NCBI GenBank assembly: GCA_013400115.1
Contig: VXBP01002579.1
Coordinates: 638,080-702,079 of the forward strand
Source: Rhinopomastus cyanomelas
Lineage: Eukaryota; Chordata; Aves; Bucerotiformes; Rhinopomastidae
Length of the DNA: 64,000 nt
Direction of reading: 5' to 3'
Shown: positions 47,804 through 59,003 of the stretch, piece after piece
How positions within the stretch are numbered: the stretch's first letter is position 1
How the letters are laid out: each line of letters starts with the position of its first letter
The notes under the pieces: generated by a model
What the model saw: the letters and a program-made list of their open reading frames with translations, nothing else
Database searches by the model: none
What the model was told of the DNA's origin: nothing
Translations under genes and position numbers: made by a program

Positions 47804-47894
47804 CTGAGGTTGTTTATCATTTTCATTAATGACAAGTAATGCCAAGGTAGTTTTTAAAGGACTTGTAGTTAATGAAAATGCTAAACAACCTCAG
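47804..47894. repeat. 26-bp near-perfect inverted repeat (stem-loop)
   Basis: The left arm 47804-47829 (CTGAGGTTGTTTATCATTTT plus CATTAA) pairs with the right arm 47869-47894 (TTAATGAAAATGCTAAACAA plus CCTCAG), with one mismatch over 26 bases and a 39-base loop. The stretch AAAATGCTAAAC also occurs in direct orientation at 47793-47804. It may be a small foldback or palindromic duplication. No transposon terminal motif or gene is attached. Confidence 0.92.
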
Positions 47895-48061
47895 CTCTGG
47901 TCTGTTCCTAGAAAGTATAATATGACCTTTACATGAAGGCTAGATTTGCTAAAGTCTTTTAATTATTACTAATTACTCTGAGGAAACTGAATGGCGTGTA
48001 TTCCAATGGCATGTATTGATCAGTTTTAAAAAATCACAGAAAACTATTCCTCTGGCCTCAA

Positions 48062-48313
48062 ATGGTAGAAAAGAAGGAAAGGTATCATTGCACCTTCCAT
48101 AAGTGTATGTATGCAACTAAGTTTAACCTCAGAGTAAAACATAATTTTACACATGAACTGCAGAATTTCACCTTCCTCATCAAAGTCATGACAATGAAAC
48201 TCCATAAACATAATTGCAGTAGCAGTATCTTATCGCTTTCCCAGAGGGAGACAGGAGAGAGATCCCACTGTACTGAAAATATTTTGGTGGCAACTACTGA
48301 ATGTAATTCTTAA
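48062..48313 (+). pseudogene. Possible eroded C2H2 zinc-finger relic
   Basis: The 83-codon frame contains RYHCTFHKCMYATKFNLRVK followed by HNFTH. The spacing is C-x4-C-x11-H-x3-H, one residue short of the classical finger, and the block is preceded by a charged KKER linker-like run. Further on, ETGERSHC resembles the inter-finger linker TGE(K/R)P. Downstream in another phase, EKEKPN with KKHKT appears before stops. Together these could be remnants of a multi-finger gene or its retrocopy with frameshifts. Equally, they could be coincidence: no intact second finger exists and no family can be named. Confidence 0.22.
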
Positions 48314-49524
48314 GTCTTGAAGAAAAGGAGAAGCCAAATGTGTTTTCCATGTATGAAGAGATATGGGTTTTGGCAGTCAAGAAGCATAAAACATAATGAG
48401 ACTTCACCACATGAAGCAAGTCTCTTCCCACCACTTAGTGCAACAGTTTGTACATGAAAGAGTCCAGGTAGCTCATTAGCAGCAATGTGGAAGTGCCTTT
48501 GCAGTCTCCACAGACTATATATTCGGTCATGGGCACTTGGAATCTAGCATCAATGAGCTCTAAATCAGAGGGCTTTCCTGCCTTTAAAATGGGGAGGCTC
48601 ACTTGTCAAAGAACAGAAGATGATTCTTTAACAGCGCAACCAGCTGCAAGAAACTGTGGGAGCATGAGCCGTGTGGCATGGATTTCTGGTTCATGACCAC
48701 TACAGCATCTCTAACAAGCTTGAGGAACCTTTGCTGTTCCACAGTTTATTCTAAAATTCATATAGGTCAAAGGCCTATATTTTTGTAACATCACTGTTGA
48801 CACTAGTAATTACAAGAACTGTTCTGAGATAGAAAGTTGTAATGGGAAAGTAGAGCATCACATATCAGATCAAAACTGTGGACACATAAACATAGGTCAA
48901 GATAGATTACCAGCCCGTGCACTGAGCTGCCAGTGGGACTTGGTCTGCCTTGTGGTAGGAACATCCATCCTCTTTCACTGCTCAAGGCCAACAGCTGTTC
49001 CACCCATGCATCTTCTGGGCCACACACGGCAATAAAAAGCAGTTCCATTCTCTAGAACCATCCTCAGGCAATGCTCCATGCGACCAGATCATGGATGTCT
49101 TCAAGGCTGAGCTAAACTAGTCAACTTAGGAATTAGATCTAAATCTCTTTTTTTATATCACTGTGTGTACTCAGGCTCCTTTTGATCTTCATCACCTAAA
49201 CCAAACCTTCCTGACCAGCACAAAAACAGCCTCCCAGTGCCTTCATGACACAGTTTGAAAATAGGAAAGGACTTCCTATCACCTAAGGCTGCTGTGAGGG
49301 CAAAGAAAATAATGTTGCACCCCTCAAGATACCACAAGCAAGAAGGAGGGGGAATTTATTGTGTTACATAGATCAAGGCTTTTTTTTCAGTATTTTTTTA
49401 AATTTATAGCTGCATTTCTAGTTTCTTAAAAGACAATATGAAAAAAATCTTTAGCTCTGTGTTGTGATGTCATTTCATTTTAAAAAGACATTTTGAAGGC
49501 GGTTGTGGTCTTGCACAGACTCAC
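48314..49524. other. Unique non-coding sequence
   Basis: Nothing is recognised apart from an AT-rich run near 49380-49490. Confidence 0.5.
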
Positions 49525-49689
49525 CTTTAAATCTTCTAAGTACATGCTGCAAGTCTTGGTGATCCTTACATGGCTCTTCAGCAGTTCCCTGTGTCTGTGC
49601 AAAACATGAGATGAGGGTCCACATGGTTTTTCCTTCGTAATCTTGCACTGTTACAGAGCGGGCCATCACATCTGGAATAGTCTTCACTT
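49525..49689 (-). other. Unassigned exon-like segment
   Basis: On the minus strand a pyrimidine-rich run (TTTCCTTCTTTCTTTT) precedes GTGGGAG at 49690. It is followed by 165 bases open in one frame (KTIPDVMARSVTVQDYEGKT, MWTLISCFAQTQGTAEEPCK, DHQDLQHVLRRFK) and then AAAG/GTGAGT, a consensus splice donor at 49524. Amino-acid composition is protein-like. I do not recognise the sequence, and I see no partner exons on this strand. The G before the acceptor AG is unfavourable. It is equally likely to be chance. Confidence 0.18.
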
Positions 49690-51010
49690 CTCCCACAAAA
49701 GAAAGAAGGAAAGCACAAACTTTTCAGTTTGCATTTTGTTAGTCAGGAAGTGTAATGTTTCTGGCAGGACAAGTAAACCCTTTGAAGGTGTGATGTTCAG
49801 ATTCCTCACCATGGTCATTTGACTGTGAAACAGTGCATTCTGCATGTGGTATTGTTTCATAATATGAAGGTGATTTCTACAAGAACGATGTTCTAAGTTC
49901 CTGCAAAGGATGCACTCTGCTGTTTGCCAGCTCCTCATTAACCTGATAACGTTCTGAGCAGTGCATACGTTGCACTGGAAAACTGCACGCTGGAAGTCAT
50001 GCACTTTGGAAAGAGATGGTCTGTGTGGGGACCAGAGGCACGGGTAGAAGGCATGCTGTGTCCTGGCTTTGGTAACTGCCCAGAAACACAGTTCTCAGAA
50101 CAGAAAACTGCTGTTGGATTGGCACATTCCTCAGACGTGACTTCAGTGCGCTCAGTGCTGGAGATCCCAGTACTCAGCACATGAAGACCTGACGGACTTG
50201 CCAGACTACCAGACACAAAAACACTTTCACTAGCTAGATACTAGATCAATAATGTGAACCAGCTTCTATGCAAACATATTTAAAAGTATCACACTAAGAC
50301 AAAGATCCTTGTGTCAAATCTGTTATCCTACAACACGAGATTATCCTCGCAGGGCACAATTAATTTCTGAAAGAAAATTTTACTAATATTAGAGTTGGGA
50401 AAATAAATTTCCATACAGGAAATTAAAATCTTACCATATATAATCTATCTGAAGCAAATAAGTTCTGTAAATGAGAATTTTTCTTCTCTATAACATTATT
50501 TTGGGTGATTTTCCCAGTTTTCTGTTCTTTTCAAACTAAATATTATGGACTCAATTGTATTTTACTTTCTTATTTTAATGCAAATTCTATTAATAATGAA
50601 TTGTTTATTCTACAGTAATGAGGTAAATTATTTGTGTGTGTCATCTGAAATATCTTTGTGTAAAAACATAATATACATGAAAATACAGGTTTTTTAAGTT
50701 TTATTTTATCTATGTTTTCATTGCCAAGTATACAGATTCCTATGTGTGCTTTTGACTAGAGTCCTATAAGACGTGAAAGTCCCTGCACCATGGCAAACAT
50801 TCTCTATAATAGCAAGTGACACAGTGAGCACAACATCAATATTATAAATTTCCAAGCACTGAATATTTAGCAAATTTCTATTAACTTTTCAAAATTCTCA
50901 ATATGTAGAAATATTCTGTAGGCAAAATAAGCAATTCCACATGGTGATTTGGAACAAAACAAAATTGCTAAAATACTATATACTCACAAAATACTCAGAA
51001 CACTAAAGCA
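49690..51010. other. Unique, partly AT-rich non-coding sequence
   Basis: The interval 50220-51005 is strongly AT-rich. A minus frame 50004-49684 (106 codons) has several Cys/His pairs (CNVC, CILC, HLH) but no recognisable domain. Confidence 0.45.
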
Positions 51011-51230
51011 ACCCCCTGCCACAGCAGGATCCCCTAGGTCAAGTCACACAGGGACACGTTCAGGCAGGTCTTAAACATCTCCAGAGGAGGAGACTCCACA
51101 ACCCCCCTGGGCAGCCTGTTCCAGTGCTCAGTCACCCTCACTGGGAAGAAGTTCCTTCTCATATTGATGTAGAACCTCCTGTGTTCCAGCTCACACCCAT
51201 TGCCCCTTGTCCTATCATTGGATGACACTG
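51011..51230 (-). mobile_element. CR1 LINE body, inverted part of a twin-primed insertion
   Basis: This is antisense CR1 of the dominant subfamily from ACCCCCTGCCACAGCAGGAT to CCTATCATTGGATGACACTG. The minus frame 51228-51034 reads RRNFFPVRVTEHWNRLPRGV with an intact ORF2 end. Unlike other antisense copies it lacks the tail and the last ~60 bases. Those are found immediately to its right in plus orientation. Confidence 0.93.
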
Positions 51231-51268
51231 GAGGTCCTTTCCAATCTCTAATGTTCTATGATTCTGTG
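51231..51268 (+). mobile_element. CR1 LINE 3' tail, direct part of the same insertion
   Basis: GAGGTCCTTTCCAATCTCTA followed by ATGTTCTATGATTCTGTGG is the last ~38 bases of the dominant CR1 in sense orientation. It is joined directly to an antisense body. Relative to the consensus of the sister copies, only about 20 bases (the ATTGGACTAGATGATCTTTC block) are missing between the two pieces, as expected from twin priming during one insertion. Confidence 0.9.
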
Positions 51269-52179
51269 GTCCATGTTAAAACTGAGAGGAGAGAATTCTA
51301 TAGACTTTTAAAGATGACTGTACTTCATCCTCTTCCCCAAAGCTCAAGCTTCACAGCACTTTTTGTTTCGCGTAGTGATACATACAAATACATAGTTACA
51401 TGTGCAGGATACAAAAAAACCAACAACCCTTTGAGCAAAACACATTTGTACGGATCTTCTCTTTTTCATCGATGAGGACAGATTTCAAACACAAATTATA
51501 CTGAATTTTCTCAGTAATGTGTTCTATGTGTTACCAGGAATTTCATCAAACCACTGCTCTAATGACAGATACCGTTTGGTTTGTGTGTTTGTGGATCCAG
51601 GAGCAGCAATTTAACCCAGACCTAGCTAACTATGCATCTTCTGCTGAACAGATGAGCAGAACAGCTTTAACTGTAGAAACTGTCAACAATTAACTTTCAA
51701 TTAAGATTCTGAGAAGTTTGTTTCTCTGCTTTTCGTGTGGTTACTATGCTGGCTGTAGCTCCCATTGCCTCTTTGCTAACCGTCTTTATTTCTCCACAAA
51801 TTTTCCAACTTCTGTCTTCCTTTTCCCCTGCTGCAACGCTTGCTTGTCAGTTGAGAAATTTCTCTTCTGCTCTCCTCTCCTTGCCTCACACATTAACCGA
51901 TTTCCTTTATTGTCTCCATTACTTATTAGCATCTCAATGTTGTGTGGCTCTTCCTCCCTCCAATGTAAACATTCCCTAGCTTCTGTGTCCTTAAAAGGCC
52001 TGCTGTTGTCTACACTGGTGTCTCCAGTTACAGTCATCTCTCATTCACTTAATAACAAAGAATGTGCTGTTTGCAGTCTGGTTTTTTCCCCCACGTCTCT
52101 AATGTACCTTTTAACCTTGAATTAAATTGAAATGATTCCTAACAATCCTTGTTGGTCTGTTTCTAGCCATGACCCAGAA
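51269..52179. other. Unique sequence, pyrimidine-rich on plus strand
   Basis: The interval 51718-52125 is C/T-rich and open for 135 codons on plus (Ser/Leu/Phe-rich), and for 83 codons on minus in 52037-51786. The composition bias explains the openness, and no domain is recognised. Confidence 0.45.
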
Positions 52180-52222
52180 TAAATAGATGATCTTGGAGGT
52201 CTCTTTCAACTCTGATGAAACA
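52180..52222 (+). mobile_element. Probable degraded CR1 tail
   Basis: TAGATGATCTTGGAGGTCTC followed by TTTCAACTCTGATG and ACATTCTG resembles the end of an old CR1. It is short and diverged. Confidence 0.5.
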
Positions 52223-54191
52223 TTCTGCTTAAGATCTCAAGGATATGGTCTTCCACATTCAGATAAGCAGCTAACAGTAAGACTCACTGAAATAATGTCT
52301 TTTTTCCATGACTTGCTAATTGGTTTCATCCTTCCTTTCCTCCATTATTGCCACCCCTTGAATCAAGACAAAAATCAGAAGTCCATCACTTTAATCCTGA
52401 CAACACTTATTTGTATCAGACTTGTGCAAAGCATTTTCTCTATCAAACTTGCAAGTCTGTTTCTGCACCAAGCCTTGAGCATCTTGGTTACACAGGAGCA
52501 AAATCCATCCGTGACAGACATCTTTGCAACGATCATTCATCAGCCTGCCCTAGAAGTCATCATGGAAAGCTGCAAAGCGTTCACTAGTGCTAGTGCTACT
52601 CTGATCTATTTTGGCATCCATGGATAGAAACGAATCTAATTGAATCAGGATTACATTAATAGCCAAAATGGCAACATCAAAAAGACGATATTTGAATGCC
52701 AAAGAAAATTACCTCTGAAAATATTATATACTTAATAGTAACAATCTTTGAGGTCTATTGTTGTGGAAGCATAAAATAAGAGAAAATAAGCATGTAAGGT
52801 ATACTGTTCATCTCCCAGAGTTTAATCCTTGCAGGTTAGTGGAAAATATGAATCTTGGATAAAGTTTTTTCACTCAACAACCAGAGACTACATAAAGACA
52901 GACAGGCAGGTCTAGAGAAATTCCTGTATGTTCACTCTGAGGGCTCCCAGAAAAGTGGAAAAAACTTGACAATGAATTAAAAATGCAAAGAGACAGGTAG
53001 GTATTATTTTTTAATATCACAGGTCTCCACATTTAAAAGACTTACTAGTTTCAAAACATTTCATCTACGGTTATATTATTACTCTTTATATAACTTTTCA
53101 GTTAAAAAAATACCATATTACATAAGCTATAATAATATGCCTTGCCTGTCTGAAAAATAGCCTAAAATGGGAATTCAACATAAATTGCTAATGTCAAACA
53201 CAGATTAAGTTTCTTTGGAACTTGGAATGTTCAGCTTTGGGCAAGCTGGATGCAGGTCTGATGCGAAATGCCAGTACTGAGGGTTGCCCACATGTTGACC
53301 ATAGAATCCCTCTATAGCACAAAGCAATGTACATATGACAAGGCAGCCTATGCAGTCTTTGAACATTTTTTAACTGTGTGTTTTAGCAAGAAACTTCTTG
53401 AACCAAACAGACACTCATGAAGGAATTTATTTTAAAATGTATTATTGTCTTTTTCAAGTTCTATAGCTCATCTTTTGGAAGTTTAGAAGCTTCCCAAGTG
53501 CTGGTCCCAAGGAATATTTCCTCAATAAATGTCTGGAGTTCAGTCAAGATGGGTAATTAGCTCCGTTTTTTTTCTTCTGGTTCCCTTTGTTTTATTTCCC
53601 TTGCTTCTCCTTCCTTACCTACATTTAGCTCACTCTCATCTACCTCTTCCCCACTACTCCAGCTCCAGTGCTGAATTCAGAAGACAAGGTTTCCAGAGGT
53701 CTAAGTACCATGCAGAAGCCCGGAGGGTGAGTGTGTTTCTGGAAATCTCACAATCTTGTCAAGGCTTTTGACAAGACTGTAGCTCTTGACAGATAATAAT
53801 TTCATGAGAACACGGCACCTCATCCGATTTTCAGCACTGCAGTGTTCATCTAGAAAGTCATTAAAGACAAACCAGCAAAGATGAAAGAAACAGGTCAGTT
53901 TTGGTATAAATTCTTTTATGATTGATCTTGTTCTGTAACTTGCTAGAAAGCAAAGAACAGAAGTACTGACTTGGCATCATCAGGCTAATTTTCTTTACTT
54001 AACCTCAGCATCCGTGGTCCATTACTACGAGGCAGAAGTTCTGCAGGTACTGTGTGAGCTTTATATATTTTGGGAGACTGACCCCTGACAACATGTTTTA
54101 AACATCCACTGGTGAACTGATAAGACATCTCATGAACATGAAATGCACCTTGGTATAACTCTTGAAAGAGTCCAGCAAGAGCCACAAGGGT
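52223..54191. other. Unique AT-rich non-coding sequence
   Basis: The plus frame 52187-52627 (146 codons) has hydrophobic stretches but no recognised family. Otherwise nothing is seen. Confidence 0.45.
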
Positions 54192-54617
54192 GATGAAAGG
54201 AGTGGAACATCTCGCTTATGAAGAAAGGCTGAGAAAGCTGGTTCTCTTTAGCTTGGGAAAAAGAAGAGTGAGAGGTGACCTCATTAATGTCTATAAATAC
54301 GTGAAGGTTGGGTGTCAGGAGGATGGAGCCAGGCTCTTAGTGTCATCTAGTGATAGGACAAGGGGCAATGGGTGTGAGCTGGGACATAGGAGGTGCCATA
54401 TCAATACAAGAAGGAATTTCTTCACACTGAGGGTGACAGAGCACTGGAACAGGCTACCCAGGGGGTTTGTGGAGTCTCCTTCTCTGGAGACATTTAAAAC
54501 CCACCTGGACATGTTCCTGTGTGACTTGGTCTAGGTGATCCTGCTGTGGCAGGGGGATTGGAGTAGAGAATCTTTCAAGGTCCCTTCCAATCCCTAACGT
54601 TCTCAGATTCTGTGATC
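54192..54617 (+). mobile_element. CR1 LINE, ~425 bp sense copy with ORF2 relic
   Basis: The frame 54190-54534 (114 codons) reads GVEHLAYEERLRKLVLFSLG, KRRVRGDLINVYKYVKVGCQ, EDGARL, HINTRRNFFTLRVTEHWNRL, PRGFVESPSLETFKTHLDMF and LCDLV, ending at the natural stop. This is the longest uninterrupted authentic ORF2 C-terminus in the window. It lacks the RT core and endonuclease. The 3' UTR ends TTCTCAGATTCTGTGAT, so the first tail unit is mutated. Confidence 0.96.
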
Positions 54618-57600
54618 ACATGTAAGATTATTGTTAGGCTGATTTTCAATAGCAGTAGTTATGATCAGGAGCTATATTGGTAACCAGGGCAATACATCCT
54701 TTTCAAACTGTACCTGACACCATTTGCAATCACTTGCAAAAGTAAGCCAAAAACGGCATATCCGTGCTGAATTTTAAAAGAAATATAGAATTTCAAAAGA
54801 CAATTTAGTGCTCCAGCCAAGGCTGAGCATTGTCCAGCAGAGACACCATCAATCATAGAATATTTGAAATTATGATGGAGGAGACCAGACAAAGGCATAT
54901 GGAAATGAAAGAGCGCTGCCAACCGTTCTGCAAGCTTTAGTTATCCCTGGCCTGTCCACCTCAACACGGATCACATCATATGTGTGACCTAGCTGTGTAA
55001 AATATTTGGTCAGATGTACTGACAGGAGAAGATTGCTGCCTAAATTAACTTTCCCATTTAGGAACATTCAAATACATGTAAAGCAAAAATAGGTCATTAA
55101 TTTGCTTTCATTTTTTGCCATTCTATGAATGACAGGGAAAGAAGGGTTTCGTTTTGACCAAAGGATTGATTTTTTTAAGCAGTTGTGTTTCTTAAACAGT
55201 GTGGAGGAATAGATGCCTTCAATGACAAGTGGCAGTTGTCATATTTTTATGTTTCAATGACTAAACCAGCGTGGCTCGCACGCTTGCATAACTCCCCATG
55301 ACGTTGCCAACAGTGTATTCTTAACTGACCTTAAGGCCACTTTGTGTGCCTGAACCAACACTAATGCAGTGTAATCCATGGCTTCTTTCTTTATGGTCCC
55401 TCTTTTTGCCCCCAAGTGTAGCAGCACAAGGTCGTGTCAGGTCTGTTGCATGCACACACCACGGTGCAGTAAAAGCTGCAACGGTCTCTTATAATAAACC
55501 AACAAAAGACACGTAAGGAAAATACTAGATCCTTGCTGTGACTCCATGCAGCTGAAGGCTTCACATTTTTCAAGACAGAGAGGAGGAAAGAAACAAAAAT
55601 TGCAAATAATAACTCTCTTTGCCCACTTTTCACTTCAAAAATATCAAAACATTTTTTTCTTGGAGATGAGCAGAAAAACATGTGTTAATAATTTGTCCAA
55701 AGAGCAAAATAGGTCAGAAATAAACAACTGCCATGCTAAAATGAAAACATTCTCAAAACTCCAGTGTGATTTAGCACTAATAGCTGTTTATAGCAACATG
55801 CTTTTTCGATTTTTTTCTTCATTTTCGTTCACTTAAGTGTCTTTGCTCTTGCAGGATTGGCGTTTTATGAAAACACAGGCATGAGGCTGTATTTAGTGCA
55901 GAGGAAACATATATGACCCTGACTGCAGGAAAGGAAAAATACGGCTACGTTGCTGATTCGTCGCGGCTAAATTCACAGTTTACCATCTCTGACAAAAATA
56001 TGTTGTTGTTATAAACCACGGAGGGTGGATAAATGAAGTGACGTGGGTGCAAGACCATTCGCCACGGCACTACTGATATCTTCAACAAAAGGAGCTCTCC
56101 TGTCTTTCTAGTAGGTGGAAGGTGGTAGTGACTTTCTTAAGAAAATACCAACAAATAAACTCTGCTCTAACAATTTAAATAAAATGTTTCCCTACAGAAG
56201 CAGACAATTTCCCTTCAACTTGGAAGCGACCGAGTGATTTGTTAAGACTGCAGGGCAACTGTGCACAGTGTTAGAAAGCAAAACTGTTCTTTCAGAAGGA
56301 TGTGACTATTCTAATTAATGGAGTTTACCTATTTGAAAAGATATTTCAACATGTCTAACCAGATATTCTGATCTTTCACTATCTCACAACCCAGTAGCTG
56401 CAGCTACTTCCCTACAGAGCTGTAAAGTGATTTAATTCACTGAGATGCAAAATGCCATTTAACCAAACTGAGACTGTGACCTGAGACATGTGGAATGACG
56501 GACTCCATATGAAGTTATGGAGTTACTATATGCACAAAGAATCTTCTTCTTCTTTGATGTCTCTCTCCTTCCCAGTGGAGGGGCTGTCCCAAGTGTAGCC
56601 ATGATTTGCAGAATTAAACAGAGATCACTCCTAAAAACAGAGAGCACTGCTCTCATCCTAGTGTCTTTCTGAGGCTGTCCCTTCCAGGAAACTCTCTGAC
56701 CACCCATGATATATTATGTTCAGAGCTATTTATTATTGATGGACTCTAACAGATTGTCGACATGTTATGACCACCCATTGTGGGTTGCCTTGAGGACTGC
56801 AACTCAGACCACTCAATAAAACCAGTAAAAGCCTCCATGAGTTGATCTAAAAGACTAAAAAATTAAACACTGGATAGAAGATCTAACAAACGAATAAATG
56901 ATAACTAAATAACTGATTTAAGGGTAGGCTCCAATCCCATCTTCAAAAAGGATGCCTTCTGCCATGTGTGACATCCTGGAAAAGCCCTGACACATTAATA
57001 TGGGTTGCATGTCCTTACAATGCACTGAAGTTGCCAGACTCCAATATTACTATTAATAAAGTGCCACTGTTGTCTTGTCTTCTCTGTCATTACTATTGCC
57101 ATATGGCCTACTCTATATATTCTCAAAAAAATCCATTTCCTACAGAATATTGTCCCTGTATAAATCTCCATCATTTTGATGTTCTCTTCATTTTCACGGT
57201 AGCAAGAGTTTTACTTCTAAATCATTCCCATTTTTAAATTCCATAAATGTATAACTTAGAAGTGTAGCAGAAATTAAAATGAATCAAGAGGATCCACAGT
57301 GGATACAGTACGAATATTGTACATTACTGACCTGTAACTGAAGCTTAGCTCTTAGTAAGACCTCACTCTAGATGAAGAGTTTCACTCTGATGGACCCCCT
57401 TAATTCTTCTCCATTTGATCTGTGAAGCCACACTTTGTGCCCACCAGACACAGTAGGGCAAATATTTAATAAATCAAATAACCTCAGAAAAAGATCTACT
57501 TAGCTAAGTTGAAAAGGCACTTTGCTGTTGAACATAGAATAATCTACCTAATTAAAGGGGTCTTCAAGACTGCTTTTTATATTCTACTCATTGACACCAC

Positions 57601-58555
57601 TTCTTAGGAACCACTGCACTTTAAAGCTCTGAAAATAACTCATTGCAACAGGAAATGTTTACAGAAGCAGGAGCTTAAAACGTGAGTGCTTTCAGCCATA
57701 AGCACTATGATGGGCTTGCCAGCTGTCATGATGCCAGTCAAATGGATTCCAGGCCTGATATCATATAGTTTATTTGCAAAATTACTTAATGAAAGAAATA
57801 AAAATCCATTGCTCCTTTACAATTTCCCATGTAGTGAAAGAGGTTAGAGAAAAGCCTCCTTTTTCTAGCACAAGTCTTAATTATTTAAGTAAACAAATAC
57901 AGTAATATTTGTTCTCTCTAACTAGCTCCTACCGAACCAAATAACAGCCTCTTTTCCTGCAGATTCCTTGATGGTCTCTTTTGTCTGTCTTTCCCTTTGG
58001 AAAAGGTCAGAGATATGATCTTTAGTCCAGGGAATGGACATGGAAGAGGAGATATATATATTAATAGCACAGTACAAAAGCTCCTCACATTGGTCAATTT
58101 TTATCATCTATAATTTGAATGAAAGGTTAATAATGATTTGCCTTTTAAAATACTGAAAGAAGTATTTCTACCATTCTAACACACCCCACAGTTCCTTAAC
58201 ACACAACCTCATCATTCCATCTCAATGACCTAGTCAGATATCGAATGGTTTCATTAACTGAGTATGCCATCCTACTTTTAACTGGTTTTGTTTTCCTTTG
58301 GGTGGTACTCATCCTCGGTGGCTGAGAGATTTATAAACTGTATGTGTGTCTGGAGGGGGGAACGTGAGACTATCTTGTTTCTGGATTATTCTCTGTATCT
58401 ATTCATTCACTGAAAGAATGTTAATTTCATTGTTGAATAATCCACCTTTTCCTCAGGAAAGTATTTTGCAGATTGCAGAAAATTCAGAAGCCAAGCTATG
58501 GTCTTAAATGACATATTGCATACTGAAGCAGGTTAAATTTAAGACACTCCTTTGC
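54618..58555. other. Long AT-rich unique stretch
   Basis: Almost 4 kb has no CR1. Minus-strand frames at 54922-54665 and 55067-54870 overlap but show no known family. If the LTR at 58.58 kb belonged to a provirus, its internal region would lie here on the minus strand. No gag, protease, polymerase or envelope signature is visible, so any provirus is truncated. Confidence 0.5.
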
Positions 58556-58574
58556 TCCCAGGTTTTTGGCACTA
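58556..58574 (-). other. Retroviral primer-binding-site-like sequence
   Basis: Minus strand TAGTGCCAAAAACCTGGGA resembles the site complementary to the 3' end of tRNA-Phe (TGGTGCCGAAACCCGGGA). It has one inserted A and three substitutions, two of which are CpG decay changes. It begins 5 bases after a CCGCCACA end, which is where a primer site is expected next to a 5' LTR. Confidence 0.45.
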
Positions 58575-58578
58575 ATTT

Positions 58579-59003
58579 TGTGGCGGGTTCAAGACCACAA
58601 TTAAAGATAAAGGAAAAGAAAACAAAGCAGTTAGGTCTCCACGAGATCTTGGATAGAATTTGCCAGACAAAGGATAGCTTAGGAAGAATGGAAAAGGGTT
58701 TATTAACTCTATAACTGCATACAGAAAGGAAGAAGAGGTTAAGCAAGTTAGTGCACACGAACTAGACACTGTGTCACAAATGCCATCACACATTCTGAGA
58801 CAAATACAATGGGAGGTCACTATCATATCGGTCCTTGTTTTATTCACATTAGAGACCTGGGCAAAAGAGAATGTCAGTCGAGTAGAGACGAGTACCAACA
58901 CCCTCTCTACTATTGATATATCACCCCTGCCTGCGAACATTGGTACCCTGGCTGTCCAGACTGGTGAGTTCTTCAGTTCTTCAGTGTAGCTTCTCCAGCT
59001 CAA
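58579..59003 (-). mobile_element. Probable degraded retroviral LTR (old endogenous copy)
   Basis: On the minus strand an AATAAA signal (58704-58699) is followed by about 120 bases resembling R/U5, ending GAACCCGCCACA at 58579. A primer-binding-site-like sequence follows directly. A TATATC motif lies at about 58922-58917. The 3' edge is supported by the LTR-CA/primer-site arrangement. The 5' edge is not visible and 59003 is only the limit of the minus open frame. No matching second LTR and no viral genes are seen, so it is a fragmentary relic. The family is unknown. Confidence 0.35.

Noticed and set aside
52187..52627. 146-codon plus frame with hydrophobic stretches
   Set aside because: Hydrophobic content reflects T-rich codons. 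It begins inside a probable CR1 tail fragment and no family is recognised.
54665..55067. Minus-strand frames interpreted as remains of proviral genes downstream of the LTR
   Set aside because: They show no gag, protease, polymerase or envelope signature and lie more than 3 kb from the primer-site-like sequence.
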